23,843 bases of DNA from VGDP01 sp964530335 (GTDB taxonomy: Bacteria; Pseudomonadota; Alphaproteobacteria; SP197). The stretch covers positions 1-23,843 of the forward strand of contig CAZGYG010000043.1 in assembly GCA_964530335.1 (NCBI GenBank), written 5' to 3'. Below, in pieces: positions 13,799 to 21,739 of this stretch. The translations under genes were made by a program, and so were the position numbers. Below the pieces are notes generated by a model, which was not told where the DNA came from, made no database searches, and saw only the letters and a program-made list of their open reading frames with translations. Numbering within the stretch: position 1 is the stretch's first letter; each line of letters begins with the position of its first letter.

Positions 13799-15709
13799 TC
13801 AACGCGCCACGGCCGACTTCGAGTCCTCGGTCAGCCGCTCGGCCAGCCGGTCGACCGAAACGCCGGCCAGCGCGCGGCCGATGCCCCGGTCCATGCGCCG
13901 CTGGGCGAAGGCCACGCTCGCCAGTTCGAGCGCTTCGCTCGCCGCGACGATCGCGTTCCGGTCGTCGACCCGCATCGCGGCGCGCACGCGCTCGAGCGCG
14001 GTTTCTAGGGCAAGACGTTCGCTCTCGTCCAGCAGATCGCCGTCCGCCCTGAGCGCGCCTTCGACGGCGCCGATCAGGCGCTGGGCGTCGACCCGAGCCT
14101 CGATCAGCAGCCTCGCGGTCAAATCGGCCTGACCGTGGACCAAGCTTTCGCGCAGCATCGCCTCGATCTCGCCCTCGGCCAGGCCATAGCTCGGCTGGAC
14201 GTTGACCTCGGCTTCCACCCCGGTCGCCTGCTCGCGCGCCGTGACGGTGAGCAGGCCGTCGGCATCGACCGCGAAGCTGACGCGCACCCGCGCCGCCCCG
14301 GCCACCATGGGCGGGATGCCATGGAGCTCGAAGCGGGCGAGCGAGCGGCACGCCGCCACGGTCTCGCGCTCGCCCTGGACGACGTGGATGACCATGGCGG
14401 TCTGGCCGTCCTGGTAGGTCGTGAACTCCTGCGCCTGGGCCAGGGGTATCGGCGCGTTGCGCGGCACGATCTTCTCGACCAGCCCGCCCATGGTCTCGAT
14501 GCCGAGCGACAGCGGGGTCACGTCGAGCAGCAGCGCGCCGCCGCCCTCGGTCAGCGCCGCGGCCTGCAACGCGGCGCCGATCGCGACCACCTCGTCGGGG
14601 TTGATGTCGACCAAGGGCTCGCGCCCGAACAGCTTTGCCACGGCGCGGCGCACCATGGGCACCCGGGTCGAGCCGCCCACCAGCACGACCCCGGTGATCT
14701 CGGCGACCGACACGTCGGCCTCGACCAGCACCCGCTCGGTCAGCGCGATGGTGCGCGCGACCAGGGGCGCGATCGCCGCCTCGAGCGCGGCCACGTCGAG
14801 CCGGTGCCGGGTCGTCCGCCCGCCCACTTCGACGGCCCAGGTCCCGGAGTCCTGCCAGGTCAGGCATTCCTTGGCCAGCCGCGCCGTGGCCAGCGCGAGC
14901 TTGGCCTCGACCGGCGCCAGCGTCTCGGGCGCGCCGGACGCCCGTTCCGCCAGGAACAACTCGGCCACGGCGCGGTCGAAGTCGTCGCCGCCCAGCGCGG
15001 CGTCCCCGCCGGTGGCGACGACGCGGAACACGCCCTTCTCCATGATCAGCAGCGACACGTCGAAGGTGCCGCCGCCAAGGTCGTAGATGACGAACAGGCC
15101 TTCGGCCCCCTTGTCCAGGCCGTACGCCAGCGCCGCCGCGGTCGGTTCGTTGATCAGGCGCAGCACCTCGAGCCCGGCCAGGCGCGCCGCGTCCTTGGTG
15201 GCGGAGCGCGCCGCGTCGTCGAAGTAGGCCGGCACGGTGACGACCGCGCGCGCGACCGGCCGGCCCAGCGCCGCCTCGGCGCGCGACTTGACGGCGCGCA
15301 GGATGTCCGCCGAGACCTCGACCGGGCTCAGGTGCCGCCCGGCCACCAGGAGGCGCACCATGCCGCCGTGATGCCCGTCGTCGGACGCGAGCTCGAACGG
15401 CAGCGTGCCCGCGACCGTGGCCAGATCGGCCGCGCTCCGGCCCATCAGCCGCTTGACCGAGGCAACGACGCGTTCGGGCTCGTCGAGCAGCAGGCGGCGC
15501 GCCGTCTCGCCGACGATCGGCCCGGAGTCGGTGTAGGCGACGACCGACGGCACCAGCGCGCTGCCGTGGCCGTCGCGCACGGCGTCGACCGTGCCCCCCG
15601 AGGCGATGGCGACCACCGAGTTGGTCGTGCCGAGGTCGATGCCGACCGCCGCCCCTTCCGCGTGCGGCTGGGGCGTGCGACCGGGCTCGTGGATCTGCAG
15701 CAGGTTCAT
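13799..15709 (-). CDS. hscA: Fe-S scaffold chaperone HscA (Hsp70 family)
   Basis: ATP-dependent Hsp70-type chaperone that binds the LPPVK motif of IscU and releases its cluster to acceptor proteins, driven by HscB. The 636-residue protein has the nucleotide-binding signature GIDLGTTNSV (23-32), the phosphate loop DLGGGTFDVSLL (210-221), the adenosine motif VLVGGSTRVPMVRR, and then a substrate-binding domain (LLDVTPLSLGIETMGG onward). The ATG at 15709 overlaps the hscB stop in an ATGA. HscA rather than DnaK is indicated by the context and the shorter C-terminus. Confidence 0.95.
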   Translation of the reverse strand: MNLLQIHEPGRTPQPHAEGAAVGIDLGTTNSVVAIASGGTVDAVRDGHGSALVPSVVAYTDSGPIVGETARRLLLDEPERVVASVKRLMGRSAADLATVAGTLPFELASDDGHHGGMVRLLVAGRHLSPVEVSADILRAVKSRAEAALGRPVARAVVTVPAYFDDAARSATKDAARLAGLEVLRLINEPTAAALAYGLDKGAEGLFVIYDLGGGTFDVSLLIMEKGVFRVVATGGDAALGGDDFDRAVAELFLAERASGAPETLAPVEAKLALATARLAKECLTWQDSGTWAVEVGGRTTRHRLDVAALEAAIAPLVARTIALTERVLVEADVSVAEITGVVLVGGSTRVPMVRRAVAKLFGREPLVDINPDEVVAIGAALQAAALTEGGGALLLDVTPLSLGIETMGGLVEKIVPRNAPIPLAQAQEFTTYQDGQTAMVIHVVQGERETVAACRSLARFELHGIPPMVAGAARVRVSFAVDADGLLTVTAREQATGVEAEVNVQPSYGLAEGEIEAMLRESLVHGQADLTARLLIEARVDAQRLIGAVEGALRADGDLLDESERLALETALERVRAAMRVDDRNAIVAASEALELASVAFAQRRMDRGIGRALAGVSVDRLAERLTEDSKSAVAR

Positions 15710-16326
15710 GCGGCGGTACCGAGCAGCGCGACGCGCCGGCGCTTGACCTCGCCCGCGAGCTTGTCCAGATAGCCGAGGCGCAGCACCAGCCGCTCGGCCT
15801 GGTCGAGATCGCCCGCGGCGAACGCGGCGGCCAAGGCATGGCGACACGCCGCCATGGCGTCCGCGTTGCGCGCGGCCACGGCGGCGATCGCCAGGGCATC
15901 GTCGGCGTCGGCCAGGGCCTCGCGCGTCGCCATGGCCTCGGCCAGGACCTCGGGGTCGTCGATCGTCGCGGCGGTGGCGCCGGCGGGCGCCCGGCCCGCG
16001 AGCGCCAGGAGATGGCGCGCCCGCGCCAGCGGATCGCGCAGTGCCCCGTAGGCCTCGTTCACCGCCACCGCCTGCCCGGCCGAATAAAGCCGCTCGCGCT
16101 CGGGGCGGGTGGCGAAGCGATCGGGATGCAGGCGCGACTGGAGCCCGACGTACGCCCGTTCGAGCGCCGCCCCATCGAGATCGAAGGCGCGCGGAACGCC
16201 CAGCCGCGCGAAGTGGTCCATCGGCCGGGCCGGCTGGACCGCGCCGCACGCCGGACACATCGCCGCCGACGCGGACGCGCCGCACGACCAGCAGCTTCCA
16301 CGATCGTCGCCGTCGTGGCGCTTCAC
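15706..16326 (-). CDS. hscB: Fe-S co-chaperone HscB with N-terminal zinc-binding motif
   Basis: J-domain protein that delivers IscU to HscA and stimulates its ATPase. The J domain has the HPD motif (residues 67-69 from this start), preceded by YVGLQSRL and followed by the C-terminal three-helix IscU-binding domain. An N-terminal tetracysteine CWSCG...CPACG precedes the J domain and is like the zinc motif of eukaryotic mitochondrial HSC20; the E. coli protein lacks it. The GTG at 16326 is chosen because GGAGG lies 5 bases upstream; the frame is open to a GTG at 16338 with no such site. It overlaps hscA by 4 bases. Confidence 0.93.
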   Translation of the reverse strand: MKRHDGDDRGSCWSCGASASAAMCPACGAVQPARPMDHFARLGVPRAFDLDGAALERAYVGLQSRLHPDRFATRPERERLYSAGQAVAVNEAYGALRDPLARARHLLALAGRAPAGATAATIDDPEVLAEAMATREALADADDALAIAAVAARNADAMAACRHALAAAFAAGDLDQAERLVLRLGYLDKLAGEVKRRRVALLGTAA

Positions 16327-16354
16327 CGCATCCTCCACGGAATCGAGCCGAGCG

Positions 16355-16690
16355 TCAGACCCGGAAGGACTCGCCGCAGCCGCAGCGGCCCTTCTCGTTC
16401 GGATTGACGAAGCGAAAGCCCGATTGGACCTTCTCGTCGACGAAATCCATCTCGGTGCCGACCAGGAACATGATGGCCTTGGGGTCGATCAGCACGGTGA
16501 CGCCCTTGTCCTCGACCAGCTCGTCGAGCTCGTGGCGCGCATCCGCGTACTCGAGCGTGTACGACAGCCCCGAGCAGCCGCGCGTGCGCACGCCAACCCG
16601 GATGCCGGCCGATGGCTTGCCGCGCTGGGCGAGCAATTCACGGATGCGCGCCGCCGCCGCGTCCGAAACCGTGATCATCGGCGCCGCCAT
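16355..16690 (-). CDS. iscA: A-type Fe-S carrier IscA
   Basis: Carries Fe-S clusters from IscU to apo-proteins, particularly in 4Fe-4S maturation. The 111-residue A-type protein has the three conserved cysteines: C39 in RGCSG and C103/C105 in RCGCGESF. The ATG at 16690 has AGGAGGAG about 8 bases upstream. It lies 38 bases after iscU and 28 before the hscB start. IscA, rather than ErpA or SufA, is inferred from the operon. Confidence 0.93.
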   Translation of the reverse strand: MAAPMITVSDAAAARIRELLAQRGKPSAGIRVGVRTRGCSGLSYTLEYADARHELDELVEDKGVTVLIDPKAIMFLVGTEMDFVDEKVQSGFRFVNPNEKGRCGCGESFRV

Positions 16691-16728
16691 GCGCGACTCT
16701 CCTCCTGGTCCCCGGCCGGTCCCTGGTC

Positions 16729-17139
16729 TTAGGCCGCCGCCGCCTTGGCCGCCGTCTTGGCCGCCATCTTGGCCCGATAGTCGGCGATCGCCGCCTTGAC
16801 CGCGTCCTCGGCCAGCACCGAACAGTGGATCTTGACCGGGGGCAGCGACAGGTGATGGGCGATCTGCGTGTTCTTGATCGTCGCGGCCTCGTCGAGCGTC
16901 TTGCCCTTGACCCATTCGGTCACCAGCGAGCTCGACGCGATGGCCGAGCCGCAGCCGAAGGTCTTGAACTTGGCGTCCTCGATGACCCCGCCGGCGCCGA
17001 CCCGGATCTGCAGCTTCATGACGTCGCCGCAACTGGGCGCGCCGACCAGCCCGGTGCCCACCGTCGGGTCGCCCTTGTCGAAGGCGCCGACGTTGCGCGG
17101 GTTCTCGTAGTGGTCGAGTACCTTCTCGTTATAAGCCAT
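16729..17139 (-). CDS. iscU: Fe-S cluster scaffold IscU
   Basis: Scaffold on which [2Fe-2S] clusters are assembled from IscS sulfur. The 136-residue protein has the ligands C37 (PSCGD, with D39), C63 (FGCGSA) and C106 (KIHCSVLAED), plus the HscA-recognition motif LPPVK at 99-103. The C-terminus has an Ala/Lys-rich tail slightly longer than in E. coli. The ATG at 17139 follows AAGGAG by 8 bases. It lies between iscS and iscA. Confidence 0.96.
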   Translation of the reverse strand: MAYNEKVLDHYENPRNVGAFDKGDPTVGTGLVGAPSCGDVMKLQIRVGAGGVIEDAKFKTFGCGSAIASSSLVTEWVKGKTLDEAATIKNTQIAHHLSLPPVKIHCSVLAEDAVKAAIADYRAKMAAKTAAKAAAA

Positions 17140-17187
17140 CGCTCTTACTCCTTTCGCATTGCGTACCGTCGATCGGCGCCGGGCCGA

Positions 17188-18450
17188 TCAGTGATCCGTC
17201 CATTTGATCGATTTGAGATCGACGCCTTCCTGCGCCAACTCCCACAGCGAACTCATTTCGCGCAGACGCCCGACGTGCTTGACCACGCAGTCGATGGCGT
17301 ACCGCACCTCGGCCTCGGTGGTGAACCGGCCGATGCCGAAGCGAATCGAAGTATGCGCGAGCTCCTCTTCCACGCCGAGCGCGCGCAGCACGTAGGACGG
17401 CTCGAGCGAGGCCGACGTGCACGCCGAGCCCGACGACACGGCGACGTCCTTGATCGCCATGAGCAGCGATTCCCCCTCGACGTAGGCGAAGCTCAGGTTG
17501 AGGTTGCCGGGAATCCGCTGCTCCGCGTCGCCGTTGAGGAACACGTCGGGGATCACATCGGTGATGCCGTCGTGGAGCATGCGCTGCAGCCGGCGCAGCC
17601 GCTCGTTCTCGGCCGCCATCTCCTGCTTGGCGATGGCGCAGGCCGCGCCGAGCCCGACGCACAAGGGCGTCGGCAGGGTGCCGGAGCGCATGCCGCGCTC
17701 CTGGCCGCCGCCGTCGATCATGGCCTTTAGCCGGACCCGCGGCCGGCGCCGCACGTAGAGCGCGCCGATCCCCTTGGGGCCGTAGATCTTGTGGCCCGAG
17801 ATGCTCATCAGGTCGATGGTCATGGCCTCGACGTCAAGCGGGATCTTGCCCGTCGCCTGGGCCGCGTCGGTGTGGAAGAAAACGCCGCGCGATCGGCACA
17901 GCCGGCCGATCTCGGCGAGCGGCTGGATGACGCCGATCTCGTTGTTGACGGCCATGATCGAGACCACAAGCGTGCGCTCGGTGATGGCCGCCGCGAGCTC
18001 GTCCAGGTCGACCAGACCATTCGGCCGGACCGGCAGGTACGTGACCTTGAGCCCTTCCTGTTCGAGGTGGCGGCAGGAATCGAGCACGCACTTGTGCTCG
18101 GTCCTGAGCGTGACGATGTGGTCCTTGCGGTCGCGGTAGAAGCCGGCCAGCCCCTTGATCGCCAGGTTGTTCGATTCGGTCGCCCCCGAGGTGAAGATGA
18201 TTTCGCGCGGGTCGGCGCCGATCAGGTCGGCGACCTCGGCGCGCGCCGCCTCCTCCGCCTCCTCCGCCTCCCAGCCGAACTGATGGCTGCGCGAATGGGG
18301 GTTGCCGAACTTCTCGGTGAAGTAGGGCAGCATCTTTTCGAGCACGCGCGGGTCGCACGGCGTCGTTGCCTGGTAGTCCATGTAGATCGGCAGCCGCATG
18401 TTGGGACGAAGGACCGTCGCCTGGGCGCCGTTGCTCTGGGTCTCGGTCAT
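17188..18450 (-). CDS. iscS: Cysteine desulfurase IscS
   Basis: PLP enzyme that removes sulfur from cysteine as a protein persulfide and passes it to IscU, MnmA and other acceptors. The PLP lysine lies in SISGHKIYGPKG (K221) and the catalytic Cys in SSGSACTSASLEPS (C344) on the long flexible loop of the IscS class. The C-terminal SLWELAQEGVDLKSIKWTDH matches the IscU-binding tail of IscS proteins. The start at 18450 is preferred because GGGAG is 6 bases upstream; the ATG at 18456 directly abuts that site. An N-terminal extension of about 15 residues precedes the usual start. Follows the other desulfurase gene by 22 bases. Confidence 0.95.
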   Translation of the reverse strand: MTETQSNGAQATVLRPNMRLPIYMDYQATTPCDPRVLEKMLPYFTEKFGNPHSRSHQFGWEAEEAEEAARAEVADLIGADPREIIFTSGATESNNLAIKGLAGFYRDRKDHIVTLRTEHKCVLDSCRHLEQEGLKVTYLPVRPNGLVDLDELAAAITERTLVVSIMAVNNEIGVIQPLAEIGRLCRSRGVFFHTDAAQATGKIPLDVEAMTIDLMSISGHKIYGPKGIGALYVRRRPRVRLKAMIDGGGQERGMRSGTLPTPLCVGLGAACAIAKQEMAAENERLRRLQRMLHDGITDVIPDVFLNGDAEQRIPGNLNLSFAYVEGESLLMAIKDVAVSSGSACTSASLEPSYVLRALGVEEELAHTSIRFGIGRFTTEAEVRYAIDCVVKHVGRLREMSSLWELAQEGVDLKSIKWTDH

Positions 18451-18472
18451 GCTCATCTCCCTGTTCCTGCCG

Positions 18473-19579
18473 TCACGCCGCGGCGCGCGCGCCGCAAAGC
18501 CGCGCCTTCAGCACGCACCACGCGGCCGCGAAGTCCTTGAGTTCCCCCGCCGTCGTCCGCCAGCCGGTGCTGACGCGGATCGCCGCCGCCGCCACCGCGC
18601 GGTCGAGACCCATGGCGGCCAGCACGTGCGACGGCCCGACCTTGCCCGACGAGCACGCGGCGCCCGCGCTGACCGCGAAGCCGTCGAGGTCGAACGCCAT
18701 CACCTGGATCGATGCGTCGACGCCCGGCATGACGACGCTGCTGGTATTGGGCAGGCGGCGAACGCCGTCACCAAGGATGCGCGCTCCGTCAAGCGAGGCC
18801 TCGAACTCGTCGCGCCAGCGTTCGAGGCGCGGCGCGTCGTCGATCAGCCCCGGAACGTGGGCGGCCGCGACGCCGAAGCCGGCGATCGCGGGCAGCGCCT
18901 CGGTCCCGGCGCGTCGGCCGCGCTCCTGCCCGCCGCCAGGCACCAGCGCCGCCAGTTCGAGCGGCGCGCGCACCAGAAGCGCGCCGGCGCCCTTGGGCCC
19001 GCCGATCTTGTGCGCCGACACCGACATCAGATCGACGCCGAGGCCGTCGAAGTCGAGCGGCAAGCGGCCGTAGGCCTGAACCGCGTCGGTGTGAACCAGG
19101 GCGTCGTGGGCGCGCGCCAGGCGCACGACCTCGGCCAGCGGCTGGATGACGCCAGTCTCGTTGTTCGCGGCCATGACCGAAACCAGCGCGGGGCGCTCAT
19201 CGGCCAGCAGCCGCTCGAGCGCGTCGAGCCTGACGACGCCGTCGCCATCGCACGGGATTGTCGTGTCGCGCGAGCCGCCCCGCCGCACCGATCCGTGCTC
19301 GACCGCCGAGACCAGGATGCGTTCGCGGCCCGTGCCGTGGAGCGCGAGGGCATTGGCCTCGCTGCCGCCGGCCGTGAACACCACCGCGGCCGGCGCGGCG
19401 CCGAGCGACGCGGCAACTTGGGCGCGCGCGTCCTCGACCCGGGCGCGCGCAAGCCGGCCCTCGGCGTGCACCGACGACGGGTTGCCGTCGAGCCCTAGCG
19501 CCTCGGCCACGGCGGCCGCCGCCGCCGGCAGGATCGGCACGGTCGCGTTGTAGTCGAGGTAGATGCGGGGCATGGTCAT
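18473..19579 (-). CDS. Second cysteine desulfurase, NifS/IscS-like
   Basis: A 368-residue PLP-dependent desulfurase of the NifS/IscS group, more divergent than the neighbouring IscS. The PLP lysine is K191 in SVSAHKIGGPKG and the catalytic Cys is C309 in SAGAACSSGKVGPSHVL. It lacks the IscS C-terminal IscU-binding signature, ending in an Ala/Arg-rich tail. The ATG at 19579 (MTMPRIYLDYNAT) is 14 bases after the iscR stop and has no clear ribosome-binding site, suggesting coupling; a second ATG is at 19573. A desulfurase pair after iscR fits alphaproteobacterial isc operons. Its specific acceptor is unknown. Confidence 0.88.
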   Translation of the reverse strand: MTMPRIYLDYNATVPILPAAAAAVAEALGLDGNPSSVHAEGRLARARVEDARAQVAASLGAAPAAVVFTAGGSEANALALHGTGRERILVSAVEHGSVRRGGSRDTTIPCDGDGVVRLDALERLLADERPALVSVMAANNETGVIQPLAEVVRLARAHDALVHTDAVQAYGRLPLDFDGLGVDLMSVSAHKIGGPKGAGALLVRAPLELAALVPGGGQERGRRAGTEALPAIAGFGVAAAHVPGLIDDAPRLERWRDEFEASLDGARILGDGVRRLPNTSSVVMPGVDASIQVMAFDLDGFAVSAGAACSSGKVGPSHVLAAMGLDRAVAAAAIRVSTGWRTTAGELKDFAAAWCVLKARLCGARAAA

Positions 19580-19580
19580 G

Positions 19581-19600
19581 TCGTTACTGGTCGTTACTGG
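19581..19600. repeat. Exact 10-bp tandem duplication over the iscR stop
   Basis: TCGTTACTGG occurs twice in a row. On the coding strand it duplicates CCAGTAACGA, so the TAA that ends iscR is repeated 10 bases on. It fills the gap between iscR and the desulfurase gene where a ribosome-binding site would be expected. Confidence 0.85.
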
Positions 19601-20106
19601 GCCGCGACGGTCGACGCGCTCGCGGCGGGTTCGCCCTCGGCCGGTCGCGGCGGCTCGAGCCCGGCCAGCCAGAATTTCGGCTGGACCTGGCGGTTGCACA
19701 CGTCGGCCAGGGACACGGCGCTCAAGTAACGCTGGATCTGCTGGCCAAGCTCCTCCCACAGATCGTGGGTCAGGCACCGCCCGGTCTTGACGAGGCAGCC
19801 CTTGGGCGAGCCCTCGTCGCAACGCGTCGCCCTGATCGGCTCGTCGACCGCGAGGATGACATCGGCGATCGGGATCTGCTCGCCCGGACGGGCCAGCAGG
19901 TAACCGCCACCCGGTCCGCGTACGCTCTTGACCAGGCCGCCCCGGCGCAGCCGCCCGAACAACTGTTCGAGGTACGACAGCGAAATCTCCTGCCGCCCGG
20001 CGATGTCGGCCAGCGGTACCGGCCGGACGTGCGCCGCCTGCCGCGTGTGGTACGCCAGATCGACCATCGCCATGACGGCGTAGCGACCCTTGCTGGAAAG
20101 CTTCAT
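19594..20106 (-). CDS. iscR: Fe-S cluster regulator IscR (Rrf2 family)
   Basis: Transcription factor that senses Fe-S status; with a [2Fe-2S] cluster it represses the isc promoter. The 170-residue protein has the winged HTH of Rrf2 proteins (MKLSSKGRYAVMAMVDLA, SLSYLEQLFGRLRRGGLV, RGPGGGYLLA). The cluster ligands are C96, C104, C111 and H114, in the pattern C-x7-C-x6-C-x2-H, slightly wider than the E. coli C-x5-C-x5-C-x2-H. It is second in the operon after cysE, and a type 1 IscR site overlaps the operon promoter, so autoregulation is expected. Confidence 0.94.
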   Translation of the reverse strand: MKLSSKGRYAVMAMVDLAYHTRQAAHVRPVPLADIAGRQEISLSYLEQLFGRLRRGGLVKSVRGPGGGYLLARPGEQIPIADVILAVDEPIRATRCDEGSPKGCLVKTGRCLTHDLWEELGQQIQRYLSAVSLADVCNRQVQPKFWLAGLEPPRPAEGEPAASASTVAAQ

Positions 20107-20130
20107 GACCTACTCCCTCGCGGCCGGCCG

Positions 20131-20850
20131 TCAGCAGGTTGGCTCGGCCGGTTCGTGATCGGCGGCTCCGGGCTTGGTCTCGCCCGTCCGCCCCGCCAGT
20201 TCCGCCTCGAGTTCGTCGAGGCGCGCACGCAACGCCAGCACCTGCTCGGTCAGCCCGGCGAGCGCCACGTTGACCGGGTCGGTCACCTCCGACGACGGCG
20301 CGCCGTAGGCGGCGAAGCGTTCGCCCTGACGGGCGTCCTTCGCGGCCACCGCGCGCGCCGGAATACCGACCATGACCGCGCCATCGGGCACATCGCGCAG
20401 CACCACGGCGTTCGAGCCGATCTTGGCGTCGGCGCCCACCGTGACCGGGCCCAGGATCTTGGCCCCGGCCCCGACGACGACCCGGTCCCGGATCGTCGGA
20501 TGGCGCTTGCCTTGGCGCCACGTGGTGCCGCCGAGCGTGACGCCGTGGTAGAGCGTGACGTCGTCGCCGACGACGGCGGTTTCGCCGATCACGACGCCCA
20601 TGCCGTGGTCGATGAACAGCCGGCGGCCGATGCGGGCGCCGGGATGAATCTCGATCCCCGTGACCAGCCGTCCGAGGTGCGACACGAATCGCCCGGCGAT
20701 GCGAAGTTCGTGGCCCCACAGCCAGGCGGCCGCCCGATGGATCAACCCGGCGTGGAACCCCGGGTAGCACAGCACGACCTCGAGCCGTGAACGCAGCGCC
20801 GGGTCGCGCCGGAAATAGGAGTCGATCTCCGCCAGCAAGCCCTTGAACAT
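20131..20850 (-). CDS. cysE: Serine O-acetyltransferase CysE
   Basis: Makes O-acetylserine from serine and acetyl-CoA, the committed step to cysteine. The 239-residue protein is the short (EpsC-like) form: N-terminal helices (SYFRRDPA, HRAAAWLW), then a left-handed beta helix of hexapeptide repeats (GARIGRRLFIDHGMGVVIGE, KILGPVTVGADAKIGSNAVV). The catalytic His lies in DHGMGVVIGETA and the second in YHGVTLGGT. A C-terminal coiled coil (about 195-222) and a charged tail ending in Cys follow. The ATG at 20850 has GGGAG 6 bases upstream. As first gene of the isc operon it links cysteine supply to the two desulfurases. Confidence 0.95.
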   Translation of the reverse strand: MFKGLLAEIDSYFRRDPALRSRLEVVLCYPGFHAGLIHRAAAWLWGHELRIAGRFVSHLGRLVTGIEIHPGARIGRRLFIDHGMGVVIGETAVVGDDVTLYHGVTLGGTTWRQGKRHPTIRDRVVVGAGAKILGPVTVGADAKIGSNAVVLRDVPDGAVMVGIPARAVAAKDARQGERFAAYGAPSSEVTDPVNVALAGLTEQVLALRARLDELEAELAGRTGETKPGAADHEPAEPTC

Positions 20851-20918
20851 TTGCGCTCCCGATCCGTAGTATCGGCCGGCCGGTTCCCGGTACGGCCCAG
20901 CCGACCCCTTCGTTGGCT

Positions 20919-20947
20919 TATATAGATTACCCGACTAGGTGGGTCAA
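20919..20947 (-). promoter_or_regulatory. Promoter of the cysE-isc-mnmA operon
   Basis: On the minus strand TTGACC (20947-20942) and TATATA (20924-20919) are exactly 17 bases apart. The predicted start is near 20912, giving a 5' leader of about 60 bases before cysE. Confidence 0.75.
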
Positions 20948-20951
20948 GTAT
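20927..20951 (-). promoter_or_regulatory. IscR type 1 binding site
   Basis: The half-site ATACTTGACC matches 9 of 10 positions of the E. coli type 1 half-site ATASYYGACT. After 4 bases, TAGTCGGGTAA matches 10 of 11 of YAGTCRRSTAT. The site spans the -35 element and most of the spacer of the operon promoter, the right place for repression by holo-IscR. Confidence 0.75.
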
Positions 20952-21064
20952 GCATGGCGCATAAATTGGCGTCTAAGCGTCTAAATCCCAGGTATTTCGT
21001 CGGTTTATGGACGAAACGGGAACGGAGCGCCCGGGCCCGGCCCGGCGCGAGCTAGGCGGGCGCC
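20952..21064 (+). promoter_or_regulatory. Upstream region of the alpha/beta hydrolase
   Basis: Holds an inverted repeat TATGC-5 bases-GCATA (about 20949-20963) and a tandem GCGTCTAA duplication (about 20969-20984). I could not identify a confident -35/-10 pair for the rightward gene. Confidence 0.3.
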
Positions 21065-21739
21065 GTGCCGGAAGTCATCTTCAACGGGCCCGAAGGGCGC
21101 CTGGAAGGCCGCTACCGCCACGGATTGGTGCGCAACGCCCCGGTCGCCCTGGTGCTTCATCCGCATCCCCGCCATGGCGGGACGATGAACAACAAGGTCG
21201 TCTACAACCTGTTCCAATCGTTCCATAAGGCCGGGTTTTCGGTGCTGCGCTTCAATTTCCGCGGTGTCGGGCGCAGCCAGGGCCGCTACAACGGCGGCGT
21301 CGGCGAGATCGCCGACGCCACGTCGGCGTTCGACTGGCTCCAGGCCTACAACCCCAACGCGGTCGGCTGCTGGATCGGCGGCTTCTCGTTCGGCGCCTGG
21401 ATCGCCATGCAGGTGCTGATGCGCCGGCCCGAGATCGACGGCTTCGTGTGCGTCTCGCCCCCGGTCAACCTTTACGATTTCGGCTTCCTGGAACCGTGCC
21501 CGTCTTCGGGCCTGGTCATCCATGGCCGCGAGGACGAACTGGTGCCCGAGGGCGATGTCCGGCGCCTGCGCGACCGGCTTCGTCGGCAGAAGGCGATAAC
21601 CGTCGATTACGCCACGATTCCAGGCGCCAGCCACTTCTTCGCGGGCCACGGGGCCCAGTTCGCCGCCGCCATCGACGGCTACCTGACCCGCCGCACCAAG
21701 GGTTACGGCATGCGCCGCTCGGCCGGCGGCGCCCGGTAG
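21065..21739 (+). CDS. Alpha/beta hydrolase
   Basis: Cytoplasmic serine hydrolase of 224 residues with no signal peptide. Features are the oxyanion region LHPHPRHGGTMNN (31-43), the nucleophile S108 in GGFSFGA (GxSxG), D157 in GREDELVP and H190 in GASHFF, so the catalytic triad is complete. This HPHPxxGGTMNN class belongs to the dienelactone-hydrolase-like group; the substrate is unknown. The GTG at 21065 is the likely start with AGGCGGG upstream. It is divergent from cysE, and its 3' end overlaps the convergent anmK by 37 bases. Confidence 0.88.
   Translation: MPEVIFNGPEGRLEGRYRHGLVRNAPVALVLHPHPRHGGTMNNKVVYNLFQSFHKAGFSVLRFNFRGVGRSQGRYNGGVGEIADATSAFDWLQAYNPNAVGCWIGGFSFGAWIAMQVLMRRPEIDGFVCVSPPVNLYDFGFLEPCPSSGLVIHGREDELVPEGDVRRLRDRLRRQKAITVDYATIPGASHFFAGHGAQFAAAIDGYLTRRTKGYGMRRSAGGAR

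Noticed and set aside
13230..15899. Minus-strand frame of 889 codons across hscA and fdx
   Set aside because: Arg/Gly-rich shadow in another frame of hscA; it merely runs into the real iscX region.
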